From Alloyangia pacifica (GTDB lineage Bacteria > Pseudomonadota > Alphaproteobacteria > Rhodobacterales > Rhodobacteraceae), in the NCBI RefSeq assembly GCF_900116195.1, contig NZ_FOZW01000001.1, positions 310,001-374,000 of the forward strand: DNA of 64,000 bases, given 5' to 3'. Below are positions 46,747 through 55,526 of the stretch, in pieces. The notes beneath the pieces are model-generated. The model had not been told where the DNA came from. It made no database searches and saw nothing but the letters and a program-made list of their open reading frames with translations. The first letter of the stretch is position 1; every line of letters begins with the position of its first letter. Made by a program: the position numbers and the translations under genes.

Positions 46747-48837
46747 ATGAGTCAGCGCCCCGAGGCCCTCTGGCCGCTCTTTGCCGAGCTGAAGACGCTG
46801 GACGGCGTCGGCCCCAAGACCGCGCAGGCGATGGAGGGGCTTGACGTCATTGCGCCGCGCGACCTGCTGCTGACCCTGCCGCATTCGGTGATCGACCGCC
46901 GCCCGCGCCCTTCTGTGCAGGGCGCCGACCTGCCGGGCACGGTGACCGTCGAGGTGCAGGTGTTGCGGCACATGCCGCCCGCGGTGAAGGGGCGGCCTTA
47001 TCGGATACAGGTCGAGGACGCAGAGACCACCTTTCAGCTGGTGTTCTTTCACGGCCGCGCCGACTACCTGAGCCGCGTGCTGCCCGAGGGATCGCGGCGG
47101 CTGGTCTCCGGCAAGGTCGAGCTCTTCGACGGTCTCGCCCAGATGGTCCACCCGGACCACATGCTGCCACCCGAAGAGGCGCACACGCTGCCGCTCTTCG
47201 AGCCGGTCTACCCGTTGACAGCTGGGGTCACGCAGAAGCTGATGGCCCGCGCCGTGGCCGGGGCGCTCACCCGCGCGCCGGAACTGGCGGAATGGATCGA
47301 CGGCCCGCTCAAGGAGCGCGAAGGCTGGCCCGACTGGCACGACGCGCTCGAGGCCGCGCATGCCCCCGACGGCATGGCCGCGCTGACCCCCACGGCTCCG
47401 GCCCGCGCCCGGCTCGCCTACGACGAGCTGCTGGCGCATCAGCTGACGCTGGGGCTGGCACGAATCAACCGCCGCCGGGGCAAGGGCTACCCCACCATGG
47501 GCGACGGGCGCCTCCGCCGGCGTGTGCTCTCGGCGTTGCCCTACCGGCCCACCGGCGCGCAGCTGCGCGCGATGGACGAGATCGCCGAGGACATGGCCGC
47601 CGAGACCCGGATGAACCGTCTGCTGCAGGGCGACGTGGGCGCGGGCAAGACGCTGGTCGCCTTCATGGCGTTGCTGGTGGCGGTGGAGTCCGGCGGGCAG
47701 GGCGTGATGATGGCACCGACGGAAATCCTCGCCCGCCAGCATATGGAAGGGCTGCAGCCGCTGGCCGAAAGCGCCGGGGTGGTTGTGGAAATCCTCACCG
47801 GCCGGGACAAGGGCAGCGAGCGAAAGGCCAAGCTGGCGGCGCTGGCGGCGGGCAATATCCACATACTCGTCGGCACCCACGCGGTGTTCCAGGACGACGT
47901 CGTGTTCAAGGCCCTGCGTCTCGCCATCGTCGACGAGCAGCACCGCTTCGGCGTGCGTCAGCGGCTGGAACTGGGACGCAAGGGGCAGGGCGCTGACGTG
48001 CTGGTGATGACCGCGACGCCGATCCCGCGCAGCCTCGCACTGGCGCAATACGGCGACATGGACGTCTCGGTGCTCGACGAGAAGCCGCCGGGGCGGAAAC
48101 CCGTGCAGACCGCGCTGGTCTCGACCGAGCGCATGGCCGAGGTGGTCGAGCACCTGCGCAAGGCCGTCGCCGAGGGGCGGCAGGCCTATTGGGTCTGCCC
48201 GCTGGTCGAGGAGAGCGAGGTCTCGGACCTCACCGCCGCCGAGGAACGGTTCAAGCGCCTGCGCGCCGAGCTGGGCGAGGGCGTGGTGGGGCTGGTGCAC
48301 GGCCAGATGCCGCCCGCCGAGAAGGACGCCGCCATGGCGCGCTTCGTCGCCGGGGAGACCAAGGTGCTGGTCGCCACCACGGTGATCGAAGTCGGGGTGA
48401 ACGTGCCCAATGCCTCGATCATGGTGATCGAGCGGGCCGAGATCTTTGGCCTCGCGCAGCTGCACCAGCTGCGCGGCCGCGTCGGGCGCGGCGAGGCGGC
48501 CTCGACCTGCCTGCTGATGTACCAGCCGCCGCTCGGCGAAAGCGGCTCGAAGCGGCTCACCACGCTGCGCGAGACCGAGGATGGCTTCCGCATCTCCGAG
48601 GTCGATCTGCAGATGCGCGGTGCGGGCGATCTGATCGGCACGGCGCAATCGGGTCTGCCGCGTTTCAAGGTGGCGGATCTCGAAAGCCAGGCCGGGCTCA
48701 TGGCCATGGCGCAGAGCGACGCGCGGCGGCTTCTGGCCGAAGATCCGGAGCTGACCGGCGACCGGGGCAAGGCTGCGCGCATGCTGCTCTGGCTGATGCG
48801 GCAGGATGAGGCGATCAAGCTGATCAGCGTTGGCTGA
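46747..48837 (+). CDS. recG: ATP-dependent DNA helicase RecG
   Basis: RecG remodels stalled forks and Holliday junctions. The 696-aa protein has the N-terminal wedge domain (about 1-170), the helicase motifs GDVGAGKTLVAFMALL (Walker A), MMAPTEILARQH, DEQHRFGVRQR (Walker B/motif II), VMTATPIPRSLAL, and motifs V-VI in LVATTVIEVGVNVPNAS and QLRGRVGRG, plus the RecG C-terminal TRG region. It is probably co-transcribed with ligA. Confidence 0.97.
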   Translation: MSQRPEALWPLFAELKTLDGVGPKTAQAMEGLDVIAPRDLLLTLPHSVIDRRPRPSVQGADLPGTVTVEVQVLRHMPPAVKGRPYRIQVEDAETTFQLVFFHGRADYLSRVLPEGSRRLVSGKVELFDGLAQMVHPDHMLPPEEAHTLPLFEPVYPLTAGVTQKLMARAVAGALTRAPELAEWIDGPLKEREGWPDWHDALEAAHAPDGMAALTPTAPARARLAYDELLAHQLTLGLARINRRRGKGYPTMGDGRLRRRVLSALPYRPTGAQLRAMDEIAEDMAAETRMNRLLQGDVGAGKTLVAFMALLVAVESGGQGVMMAPTEILARQHMEGLQPLAESAGVVVEILTGRDKGSERKAKLAALAAGNIHILVGTHAVFQDDVVFKALRLAIVDEQHRFGVRQRLELGRKGQGADVLVMTATPIPRSLALAQYGDMDVSVLDEKPPGRKPVQTALVSTERMAEVVEHLRKAVAEGRQAYWVCPLVEESEVSDLTAAEERFKRLRAELGEGVVGLVHGQMPPAEKDAAMARFVAGETKVLVATTVIEVGVNVPNASIMVIERAEIFGLAQLHQLRGRVGRGEAASTCLLMYQPPLGESGSKRLTTLRETEDGFRISEVDLQMRGAGDLIGTAQSGLPRFKVADLESQAGLMAMAQSDARRLLAEDPELTGDRGKAARMLLWLMRQDEAIKLISVG

Positions 48838-48953
48838 CCGGCATGGAGCTCACATAAGCTTCTGAAAATAAACTTAAAACGTGATGCTCCGGAGCGCCGA
48901 GAGGCTCTCCGGGCTTCTACGTTCTCGCCTCACGTTCCCATGTGTTCACAAAT

Positions 48954-48968
48954 GTTCTCAAAAAGTTC
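48954..48968. promoter_or_regulatory. Candidate LexA (SOS) box upstream of the 40-aa membrane protein
   Basis: GTTCTCAAAAAGTTC is an exact match to the alphaproteobacterial SOS box GTTC-N7-GTTC. It is the last two of five GTTC units between 48921 and 48968. TTCACA at 48945-48950 and TTTACT at 48969-48974, 18 bp apart, could be the promoter around it. GAAC at 48992 and CAAC at 49003 repeat the 11-bp period. Confidence 0.6.
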
Positions 48969-49044
48969 TTTACTCGAATCGGATCACATGAGAACAAAAG
49001 GGCAACAAGAGAACACGCACAGCACGCACAGAGGGAACGCCAAG

Positions 49045-49167
49045 ATGATCGACACCATCCGCACCACCATGAGCCGCGCCGACAACACCTCGCTGGTGAC
49101 CGATATGATCGGGGCCCTGTCGCTGATCGTGATCCTTGTAGGGGCGCTGCACCTGCCGCTGCTCTGA
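49045..49167 (+). CDS. 40-aa single-pass membrane microprotein, probably SOS-regulated
   Basis: The protein is MIDTIRTTMSRADNTSLVTD followed by MIGALSLIVILVGALHLPLL. The first 20 residues are polar; residues 21-40 form a single hydrophobic helix that runs to the C-terminus. The ATG at 49045 follows AGGGAAC. It lies 207 bases after recG, has a LexA-type box upstream and a strong terminator at 49309-49344, and so looks like its own transcription unit. I do not recognise a named family. By analogy with SidA of Caulobacter (an SOS-induced small membrane protein that blocks division), a checkpoint role is a reasonable guess, but no sequence similarity is claimed. Confidence 0.65.
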   Translation: MIDTIRTTMSRADNTSLVTDMIGALSLIVILVGALHLPLL

Positions 49168-49308
49168 ATTTCTGATTTCTGCCTGCGGTCTTGCTCCGGG
49201 TGCCGCCGCATCACTGTCCCGATGCGTCGCATTGTATCCCCAGCTCCGGGTCGCCTGATCCCCGGTCACGCAACGCGGCTCTTCCGGAGTCCACAAGACA
49301 CGCCACTG

Positions 49309-49344
49309 CCGCCGCCTCCCATCCCGGAGCGCGGCGGTTTTTTT
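49309..49344 (+). terminator. Intrinsic terminator downstream of the 40-aa protein
   Basis: CCGCCGC (49309-49315) pairs with GCGGCGG (49331-49337), extended by CTCC/GGAG inside, and is followed by seven T. It would end a transcript of about 350-400 bases starting near the SOS box. Confidence 0.85.
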
Positions 49345-49417
49345 GTCTGGTATTCTGGCTGGTTCTGCTGATCTGGGGCCGGGTCAGTGGCTCTGACCGG
49401 GCGAGGTCGGCTTGCCG

Positions 49418-49882
49418 TCAGGCGCTGCGCGCTGCCGCGATTTCCTCGGCGGCCTCGGTGGCGGCATCGAGCGCCAGCATGATCGAGGCGTGCCGGTTCT
49501 TGTAGGCTGCCGCCGGACGCAGCACCTCCAGCCCGTCGAAGGGGGCAGGCGGGGTCGGCCCGTCTTCCTTGAGCATGGCGCGCAGCGCATCGCGCGCCTG
49601 TGCCAGCTGCTCGGGAGTGCAGCCGATGATCGCCGCGCCCACGACCGAGGCCGCCGCCTGGCCAAGCGCGCAGGCCTTGACGTCCTGTCCGAAGTCGCTG
49701 ACCCGGCCATCCTGCAGCGCGAGGTCCACGGTCACCGTCGAGCCGCAGAGCGGCGAGCGCTTCTTCACCGTGGCGTCGGGATGCTCCAGACGCTCGGTCC
49801 GGGGGATATCCGCCGCCAGCGCAAGGATGCGCGAGGAGTAGAGCTTGATCAGATCGGTTTCGGCGGTGGTATTGGCGGACAT
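49418..49882 (-). CDS. Iron-sulfur cluster assembly scaffold protein, SufU/NifU-N type
   Basis: This 154-aa IscU/SufU-fold protein has the first Cys in KKRSPLCGSTVTVDL and the second in DVKACALGQAAASVVGAAIIG. The third ligand Cys of SufU/IscU is absent: the matching segment is AAYKNRHASIMLALDA, with His in its place. The family usually builds or carries Fe-S clusters; the altered third ligand suggests a divergent scaffold or a sulfur-relay partner. Next to hisI on the other strand. ATG 49882 gives the family N-terminus. Confidence 0.87.
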   Translation of the reverse strand: MSANTTAETDLIKLYSSRILALAADIPRTERLEHPDATVKKRSPLCGSTVTVDLALQDGRVSDFGQDVKACALGQAAASVVGAAIIGCTPEQLAQARDALRAMLKEDGPTPPAPFDGLEVLRPAAAYKNRHASIMLALDAATEAAEEIAAARSA

Positions 49883-49951
49883 GGGTTTCCCTTTCGGCTC
49901 GCCCCCCATAGATAGGGCGCGCGCCCGGCGCCTGCAAAAGGGAATTTCACC

Positions 49952-50317
49952 ATGAGCTTCGATCCTGCGACCTTGGTCTATGACGCAAACGGCCTGATCC
50001 CCTGCATCGCGCAGGAGGAGGCAACGGGAGAGGTGCTGATGATGGCCTGGATGAACGCTGAATCCGTCGCCCGTACGCTCGAGACCGGCCGGGTCACCTA
50101 CTGGTCGCGCTCGCGCCAGAGCTTCTGGGTCAAAGGGGAGAGCTCGGGCCACCTGCAAGAATTGGTCGAGCTGCGCGTCGACTGCGACAGCGATTGCCTG
50201 CTGGCCCTCGTGCGCCAGACCGGCCCGGCCTGCCACACCAACCGCCGCAGCTGCTTCTACACGGCCGTGCGGAATGGCGAAGAGGTCGAGATCATGGCGC
50301 CGATGGCGGAGGGCTGA
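49952..50317 (+). CDS. hisI: Phosphoribosyl-AMP cyclohydrolase HisI
   Basis: HisI opens the purine ring of PR-AMP in histidine synthesis. The 121-aa protein has VLMMAWMNAESV, the catalytic ring-binding YWSRSRQSFWVKGESSGH, the metal-binding DCDSDCLLALV and the zinc Cys in GPACHTNRRSCFY. It is the stand-alone cyclohydrolase without the HisE domain. The other his genes are not in the window. Confidence 0.97.
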   Translation: MSFDPATLVYDANGLIPCIAQEEATGEVLMMAWMNAESVARTLETGRVTYWSRSRQSFWVKGESSGHLQELVELRVDCDSDCLLALVRQTGPACHTNRRSCFYTAVRNGEEVEIMAPMAEG

Positions 50318-50318
50318 G

Positions 50319-50420
50319 AGGCCGCCCCCTGCGTATTTGCGGAACAATGAAGGGCACGCGCCCTTCTTCTCTTTCCAAATACGCCGGGGTGAGGCGCGCA
50401 GCGCCGAGGGGCGGAGCCCC
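50319..50420. repeat. Dispersed intergenic repeat, copy 4 (inverted-arm form)
   Basis: GCGTATTTGCGGAACAATGA... (50331 onward) is mirrored by CCCTTCTTCTCTTTCCAAAT followed by ACGC (to about 50384), and the GC-rich part CCGGGGTGAGGCGCGCAGCG follows in reverse orientation to the copy at 52931. It sits between the convergent genes hisI and gluQ. Confidence 0.75.
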
Positions 50421-51296
50421 TCAACCGCCGAGCCCGACCATGCGCCGGATGTCCTCGGGGGTTGCGCCGCCCTCACGGTATGTCGCGATCGCCCGGGCGT
50501 CGTCGCGCTTGGCGAGCCGTTTCCCACGCTCGTCGCGGATCAGGGCGTGGTGGTGGTAGACCGGCGTCACGATGTTGAGGAGCCGCTGCAGGATCACATG
50601 GATCGCCGTCGCCTCGAAGAGATCGCGGCCCCGCACCACGTGGGTGATCGCCTGCGCCGCGTCGTCCAGAACCACCGACAGGTGATAGGAGCCGGGAAAG
50701 TCCCGGCGTGACAGCACGACATCGCCGACACGCGCCAGCAGCTGTGCGGGGGAAAGCGTGATGCGCCCGGTCTCGCCGTCCGGACCCGCACCGCTTTCCT
50801 CGAACCACATGCCAAAGCCGATCTGTTCGAGCGCCCGCGCCATGTCGAGCCGCAGCGCCGCGCCGTGGGGCCGCGGCGTGGCACCATAGCCAGGGGCGAG
50901 CCGGTCGCGGCAGGTGCCCGGATAGACCAGCCCGTCCGGGCCATAGGCGGGCTCCGCGCCCTCCTGCGGTGCCGCGGCGGCGGCCTGGATGTCGCGGCGT
51001 GTGCAATGGCAGGGGTAGATCAATTCGCGCGCCCAGAGGTTGTCCAGCGCCGCCTCGTAGGCCGGCAGCCGGTCCGACTGGCGCATCGGCGCCTCGTCCC
51101 ACCGCAGGCCAAGCCAGTGCAGATCGTCGTAGATCTGCGCCTCCCAATGGGCGCGCGAACGCGTGCTGTCGATATCCTCGATGCGCAGCAGAAACGCGCC
51201 GCCCGACGCCCGCGCCATGCCTTCTGCCAGCAGCGCCGAATAGGCGTGGCCAAGGTGCAGCGGACCCGTGGGAGAGGGGGCAAAGCGCGTGCGCAA
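50421..51296 (-). CDS. gluQRS: Glutamyl-Q tRNA(Asp) synthetase GluQ
   Basis: GluQ charges the queuosine base of tRNA(Asp) with glutamate. The 291-aa protein is a truncated GluRS-like class I synthetase lacking the anticodon domain. It has the HIGH-like LHLGHA in FAPSPTGPLHLGHAYSALLAEG, the zinc-type CHCTRRDIQ and a KMSKS variant KRLAKRDDA. The start codon is TTG at 51296, because the family N-terminus begins exactly there and GAGG sits 7 bases upstream; the preceding stop codon of the 73-aa gene leaves one base between. It ends the trmFO-small protein-gluQ operon. Confidence 0.95.
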   Translation of the reverse strand: MRTRFAPSPTGPLHLGHAYSALLAEGMARASGGAFLLRIEDIDSTRSRAHWEAQIYDDLHWLGLRWDEAPMRQSDRLPAYEAALDNLWARELIYPCHCTRRDIQAAAAAPQEGAEPAYGPDGLVYPGTCRDRLAPGYGATPRPHGAALRLDMARALEQIGFGMWFEESGAGPDGETGRITLSPAQLLARVGDVVLSRRDFPGSYHLSVVLDDAAQAITHVVRGRDLFEATAIHVILQRLLNIVTPVYHHHALIRDERGKRLAKRDDARAIATYREGGATPEDIRRMVGLGG

Positions 51297-51297
51297 A

Positions 51298-51519
51298 TCA
51301 GTCCTCGCGGCGATAGGCCTTCTCGATCCGGCGGGTCCGGCGTTCCTCGCCGGACTGGTAGATCAGCACCCAGGCCAGCAGGATGAACATCGGGTGCGTG
51401 AGCCCGCCCGAGAAGATGATCGCCGGCACCCAGATCACGAAGACCACGATGCCGAGGATCGGCCGCCCGGTCAGCAGGATCGACAGCGGCGGCAACAGCA
51501 GGGCGAGCACGTAGTTCAC
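51298..51519 (-). CDS. Small membrane protein, Pmp3/YqaE-like
   Basis: The 73-aa protein starts with GTG at 51519, which overlaps the trmFO stop (GTGA) and has AGAGG 6 bases upstream; a longer frame to 51555 is unlikely. It has two hydrophobic helices (about 3-20, [20 protein letters not shown], and about 24-50) and a charged C-terminal tail ([15 protein letters not shown]). The ALLLPPL motif with a Gly-rich turn resembles the Pmp3/UPF0057 family loosely, without certainty. It lies between trmFO and gluQ with no space, so it is made together with two tRNA modification enzymes. Confidence 0.75.
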   Translation of the reverse strand: MNYVLALLLPPLSILLTGRPILGIVVFVIWVPAIIFSGGLTHPMFILLAWVLIYQSGEERRTRRIEKAYRRED

Positions 51520-52868
51520 GCCGGCACCTCTTGCGCGGCCAGCCACTCCTGCCACACGGTCTTGGCGCGGTCGGTATAGCCCTTGTAGCGGTCCTTGCGG
51601 CCGCGCCGCCCGCCGCGCAGGCCCTCGAGCGGGCGGAACAGGCCGAAGTTCACGTTCATCGGCTGGAAGGTCTTGGCCTCGGCACCGCCGGTGATGTGGT
51701 GGATGAGCGCGCCATGGGCGCTGTCCTGCGGCACGGTCGGCAGCTCATGGCCAAGGATCTCGGCTGCCGCCATCCGGCCCGCCAGCAGCCCCATCGAGGC
51801 ACTCTCGACGTAGCCCTCGACCCCGGTGATCTGCCCGGCAAAGCGCAGGTTGGGCCGCGAGCGCAGGCGCATCTGCGCATCGAGCAGCGTCGGCGAGTTG
51901 AGGAAGGTGTTGCGGTGAATGCCCCCGAGACGCGCGAAGCTGGCGTTCTCCAGCCCCGGGATGCGGCGGAAGACCTCGGTCTGCGCGCCATATTTCATCT
52001 TCGTCTGGAAGCCGACGATGTTGTAGAGCGTGCCAAGCGCGTTGTCGCGGCGCAGCTGCACCACCGCATAGGCCTTTTGCTCGGGGTTATGCGGGTTGGT
52101 CAGGCCGATGGGTTTCATCGGTCCGTGGCGCAGTGTTTCACGGCCGCGTTCTGCCATGACCTCGATCGGCAGGCAGCCGTCGAAATAGCCGGCGGTCTCG
52201 CCCTCGTGGAACTCGGTCTTCTCGGCGGCCAGAAGCGCGTCGATGAAGCCCTCGTACTGCTCCTTGGTCATCGGGCAGTTGATATAGGCTTTCTGCTCTT
52301 CTTCCGTTTCGCCCTTGTCGTAGCGGCTCTGCAGCCAGGCCGTGTCCATGTCGATCGTGTCGAAATAGACGATGGGGGCGATGGCGTCGAAGAAGGCCAG
52401 CGCCTCGGCTCCGGTCTCGGCCTGCAGGGCCTTGCCCAGGCTGGCCGAGGTCAGCGGGCCGGTGGCGAAGATCCAGTGCCCGTCCTCGGGCAACTCGCAA
52501 ATCTCCTCGTCGCTCACCGACACGTTCGGCAGCGCGCGCAGCTTGGCGGTCACCGTTTCCGAGAACGGATCGCGGTCCACCGCCAGCGCGCCACCCGCCG
52601 GCAGCCGGTGTTCGGCGGCGGTGTGCATGATCAGCGAGCCCGCCTGGCGCATCTCCCAGTGCAGGAGACCCACGGCGTTCTGCTCGTGGTCGTCCGAGCG
52701 GAAGGAGTTGGAGCAGACCATCTCGGCCAGGTTGCCGGTGCGATGCGCGAAGGTTTCCACCTTCGGCCGCATCTCGTGGATCACCACGTCGACACCCAGC
52801 CGCGCCGCCTGCCAGGCAGCCTCGGACCCGGCCATGCCGCCGCCCACGATATGAAGAGTTTTGTCCAT
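51516..52868 (-). CDS. trmFO: Methylenetetrahydrofolate-tRNA-(uracil-5-)-methyltransferase TrmFO
   Basis: TrmFO makes m5U54 in tRNA with methylene-THF and FAD. The 450-aa protein has the dinucleotide-binding [20 protein letters not shown] (about residues 6-25), the catalytic Cys region [23 protein letters not shown], the second catalytic region [14 protein letters not shown], and [13 protein letters not shown] near the C-terminus. ATG 52868 matches the family start; the longer frame to 52928 is leader. First gene of the trmFO-73-aa-gluQ run. Confidence 0.97.
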   Translation of the reverse strand: MDKTLHIVGGGMAGSEAAWQAARLGVDVVIHEMRPKVETFAHRTGNLAEMVCSNSFRSDDHEQNAVGLLHWEMRQAGSLIMHTAAEHRLPAGGALAVDRDPFSETVTAKLRALPNVSVSDEEICELPEDGHWIFATGPLTSASLGKALQAETGAEALAFFDAIAPIVYFDTIDMDTAWLQSRYDKGETEEEQKAYINCPMTKEQYEGFIDALLAAEKTEFHEGETAGYFDGCLPIEVMAERGRETLRHGPMKPIGLTNPHNPEQKAYAVVQLRRDNALGTLYNIVGFQTKMKYGAQTEVFRRIPGLENASFARLGGIHRNTFLNSPTLLDAQMRLRSRPNLRFAGQITGVEGYVESASMGLLAGRMAAAEILGHELPTVPQDSAHGALIHHITGGAEAKTFQPMNVNFGLFRPLEGLRGGRRGRKDRYKGYTDRAKTVWQEWLAAQEVPA

Positions 52869-52930
52869 GCGGGGCAGATAGGCGATCCGGGCCCCGGTGT
52901 TAAGAGGGCACGGCGACGTTGGCGGCAAAA

Positions 52931-53023
52931 GGGGCTGCCGCCCCTCGGCGCTGCGCGCCTCACCCCGCGCGTATTTTGCAAGAGAAGAAGCCTCCGCTCG
53001 CTTCTTCTCTTTTCAAGTACGCA
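52931..53023. repeat. Dispersed intergenic repeat, copy 5 (perfect hairpin form)
   Basis: GGGGCTGCCGCCCCTCGGCG, then GCTGCGCGCCTCACCCCGCG and GTATTTTGC, lead into a 12-bp perfect stem AAGAGAAGAAGC / GCTTCTTCTCTT (52980-52991 with 53000-53011, 8-base loop) followed by TTTC. It lies between the trmFO start and the cytochrome c stop. Confidence 0.8.
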
Positions 53024-53068
53024 AATCCCGCCCGTACCGCGCGCGCAAGGCCGGGGCGGGGCGGGTCA

Positions 53069-53962
53069 CTACATCCCGCCGCCTTCCGGCAGCGCCTTGA
53101 CGTAGGCGGCGACGGCGGCGCGGTCCTCGGGGGGCAGCTGCGCGAAATTGTCGATTACCGCGACCATGTGACCGCCGGCGCTGTCGTAATCAGGGGTGAA
53201 GCCGGTCTCGAGGTAATAGGCGACGTCCTCGGCGCTCCAGCTCAGCTCGTCCGGGGTGAGGGCGGGGATGCGGCCCTTGCCGTCCGGGGCCGGGGCGCCG
53301 GTGAGCCAGGCCTCGCGCTGCAGCCCGCCGAAGTCGTCGCGCGGCGTGTGGCATTCGCCGCAATGGGCCAGGGCCTCGACGAGGTAGCGCCCGCGCTTCA
53401 GCTCCTCGCTCCCGGGAGTGCCCATGATCCAGCTCGGATCGAGGTAGAGCTGTTTCCAAAGGCCCAGCCCGCGCCGCAGGCTGAAGGGGAAGCCGACCTC
53501 ATGCGGCTGGCTCGGCGCGTCCGAGGCGGGCAGGGTGCGGATGTAGCTCCAGAGGTCCGCCACGTCCTGCGGCTGCATGCGGATATATGAGGTGTAGGGG
53601 AAGGCCGGATAGTAGTGCCGCCCCTCGGGGGAGACGCCGCGCAGCAGGGCGTTGGCGAAATCGTGCAGCGACCAGGTGCCGATCCCCTGCTGCGGATCCT
53701 GCGAGATGTTCGGCGCGATGAACGTTCCGAAGTCGGATGCAAAGCGTTGTCCACCCGCCAGCACCAGCTTGTCCTCGCTGCCTGGCGCATGATGACAGGA
53801 GGCGCAGCCGGCGGCGGTGAAGACGGCCTGCCCGCGCGCCGGATCGCCGCCGGTGTCGTCCGCGAATTCGCCCGCCGGAAGCGTATCCGGCGCGCTGATC
53901 ATCCAGGCGGCCCCGGCGGCAAGCAGCCCCAGCAGGATCAGGAAGCCGAGCAGGCGGCGCAT
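53069..53962 (-). CDS. Di-haem cytochrome c
   Basis: This 297-aa protein is exported or membrane-anchored by an N-terminal helix (MRRLLGFLILLGLLAAGAAW). It has two haem c sites, CASCHH (about residues 53-58) and CGECHT (about 203-208), each in a cytochrome c-fold domain. IAPNISQDPQQGIGTWSLHDF and TSYIRMQPQDVADLW resemble cytochrome subunits of alcohol or aldehyde dehydrogenases. The dehydrogenase subunits are not linked. It lies 3 bases downstream of a cytochrome c' gene, so the two haem proteins are co-expressed. Confidence 0.9.
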   Translation of the reverse strand: MRRLLGFLILLGLLAAGAAWMISAPDTLPAGEFADDTGGDPARGQAVFTAAGCASCHHAPGSEDKLVLAGGQRFASDFGTFIAPNISQDPQQGIGTWSLHDFANALLRGVSPEGRHYYPAFPYTSYIRMQPQDVADLWSYIRTLPASDAPSQPHEVGFPFSLRRGLGLWKQLYLDPSWIMGTPGSEELKRGRYLVEALAHCGECHTPRDDFGGLQREAWLTGAPAPDGKGRIPALTPDELSWSAEDVAYYLETGFTPDYDSAGGHMVAVIDNFAQLPPEDRAAVAAYVKALPEGGGM

Positions 53963-53965
53963 GGA

Positions 53966-54427
53966 TTACTCGGGGGCGCGGAAGCTGTCGTGGCAGGCCT
54001 TGCAGGCGCCGCCGAGCTGGCCGACGGCCGGGCCGAGCGCCTCCTGCCCGGTGGCAGCGACCTGTTGAAGGCCAGCGGCGGCCTCGCCGAGACCGGACCA
54101 TTTCTCGGCGAACCCGTCCCAGTCGTCCCAGATCTCCGCCTTGGCGCGGGTGCCGTCGATCTCCATTTCCGAGGTGCCTTCGGGGAAGAGCGGCGCCTGG
54201 TTGATCATCGAGACGGCGACGAGCGTGTCCGCGGCGGCTTGCGCTGTGTCGGCGTCGTAATCGGTCTTGCCGCGGGCCATGTCACCGAGGATGCCGAGGT
54301 TGATCGCGAGGATGTTGAACTGGCCCTGCCGCGCCTTGACCGGGCCGGGAAGATCCTGCGCAAGGGTGCCGGTACCGAAGGTGGCAAGCGCGGCGACAAG
54401 GCTGAGGCTGGTGGCGGTGATCTTCAT
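53966..54427 (-). CDS. Cytochrome c' (class II)
   Basis: This 153-aa periplasmic protein has a signal peptide (MKITATSLSLVAALATFGTG, cleavage near LAQ) and a four-helix bundle whose haem is attached near the C-terminus by CKACHDSF, the class II pattern. Cytochromes c' bind NO and CO and protect against nitrosative stress. The first helix has ARQGQFNILAINLGILGDM. It is the first gene of a pair with the di-haem cytochrome c. Confidence 0.93.
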   Translation of the reverse strand: MKITATSLSLVAALATFGTGTLAQDLPGPVKARQGQFNILAINLGILGDMARGKTDYDADTAQAAADTLVAVSMINQAPLFPEGTSEMEIDGTRAKAEIWDDWDGFAEKWSGLGEAAAGLQQVAATGQEALGPAVGQLGGACKACHDSFRAPE

Positions 54428-54913
54428 GAGAAACTCCCTTTCCTCCCGAATGCGGGGCGTTTTGAAAATCTTCGTTCATATGGGATCGGATCGTAGCCGA
54501 GGCCGGAATCCGATCAAGGGGGCGCGCGTGACGTAGCGGCTGGCCGCGGCGGCTGGACCGGCTGGCGCAAGTTGTCTGGTGAGCTCCAGAACGCTTTTCG
54601 ATAGAAAGACTTACGTCCGGCTCCTGAGATCGCGTTCCACCCCGGATGTTTCAGGGGTTCACGGAAATCATCACGCTGTCTGACCAAATCGCGATACGCG
54701 GAGGGGTCGCCAGGCCGGATCGCCCGCCGTGATTGCGTTCCGGTTGGTGCAATGTGCCCGCGGGTTCGGGGTGAGCGCCGCGGGCAAGCCGTGGAGCTTC
54801 TCTTCAAGCATCAAGGGGAGTTACGAAAGTTATTTGAATCAGTGAGATGGGCGGAACTCTGAAAGTCATCAGCCGGCGCATCGGAGGCGCCGGCCGACGA
54901 GGGTCATCAAGGC
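54428..54913. other. Intergenic region upstream of the cytochrome pair
   Basis: The region has no supported gene; a 97-codon minus-strand frame inside lacks any recognisable domain. A GCCGGCGC-type hairpin at 54872-54894, 20 bases past the hpt stop on the minus strand, may be its terminator, although no long T run follows. Confidence 0.5.
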
Positions 54914-55456
54914 TCATGCCTCCGGAAAACGCACCTTCCCGATGAACGGCAGGTTCCTGTTGCGCTGCGCGAAATCGATCCCGTAACCCACGACAAATTC
55001 GTCAGGAATTTCGAATCCGATCCAGTCGGCCTTGAGCGGAACCTCGCGCCGCGCCGGCTTGTCGAGCAGCGCGATGGTGCGCAGCTTGCGCGGCTTGCGG
55101 CTCTCCATCAGGTGGATGACGTGGCTGAGCGTGAAGCCGGTGTCGACGATGTCCTCGACCAGCAGCACGTCGCGCCCCTCGATCGGCGAGCGCAGGTCCT
55201 TGAGGATGCGCACCTCGCGGCTCGACTCCATGCCGTCTCCGTAGGAGGAGGCCTCGAGGAAATCCACCTCGACGGCAAGGTCGAGCTCTCGCACCAGGTC
55301 GGCGATGAAGACGAAGCTGCCGCGCAGCAGACCGACAACCACCAGCTTCTCGGTATCGGCGAATTCGCGCTCGATCTCGCGCGCGAGGTCCTCGATCTTG
55401 GCGGCGATCGCCTTTGCCGAAATCATCTGGTCTACGACATAAGGCTTTTCTGCCAT
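54914..55456 (-). CDS. hpt: Hypoxanthine phosphoribosyltransferase
   Basis: Hpt salvages hypoxanthine and guanine with PRPP. The 180-aa protein has [20 protein letters not shown], the PRPP-binding [20 protein letters not shown] (about residues 97-116, with the Glu-Asp pair) and [15 protein letters not shown], which recognises the purine. The start at 55456 is the only ATG in place for the family length. It is divergent from coq10/ratA. Confidence 0.96.
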   Translation of the reverse strand: MAEKPYVVDQMISAKAIAAKIEDLAREIEREFADTEKLVVVGLLRGSFVFIADLVRELDLAVEVDFLEASSYGDGMESSREVRILKDLRSPIEGRDVLLVEDIVDTGFTLSHVIHLMESRKPRKLRTIALLDKPARREVPLKADWIGFEIPDEFVVGYGIDFAQRNRNLPFIGKVRFPEA

Positions 55457-55526
55457 GGTTCACCCCTTGAAAATCCGCGCGCAGCATAGGAAATGTGCCG
55501 GCATTGTCACGCGATAAAGGGGCGTC

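Noticed and set aside
54514-54807. 97-codon minus frame upstream of the cytochrome c' gene
   Set aside because: No domain, no ribosome site of note, and it lies in the leader region. It could be a fragment of something, but I cannot support it.
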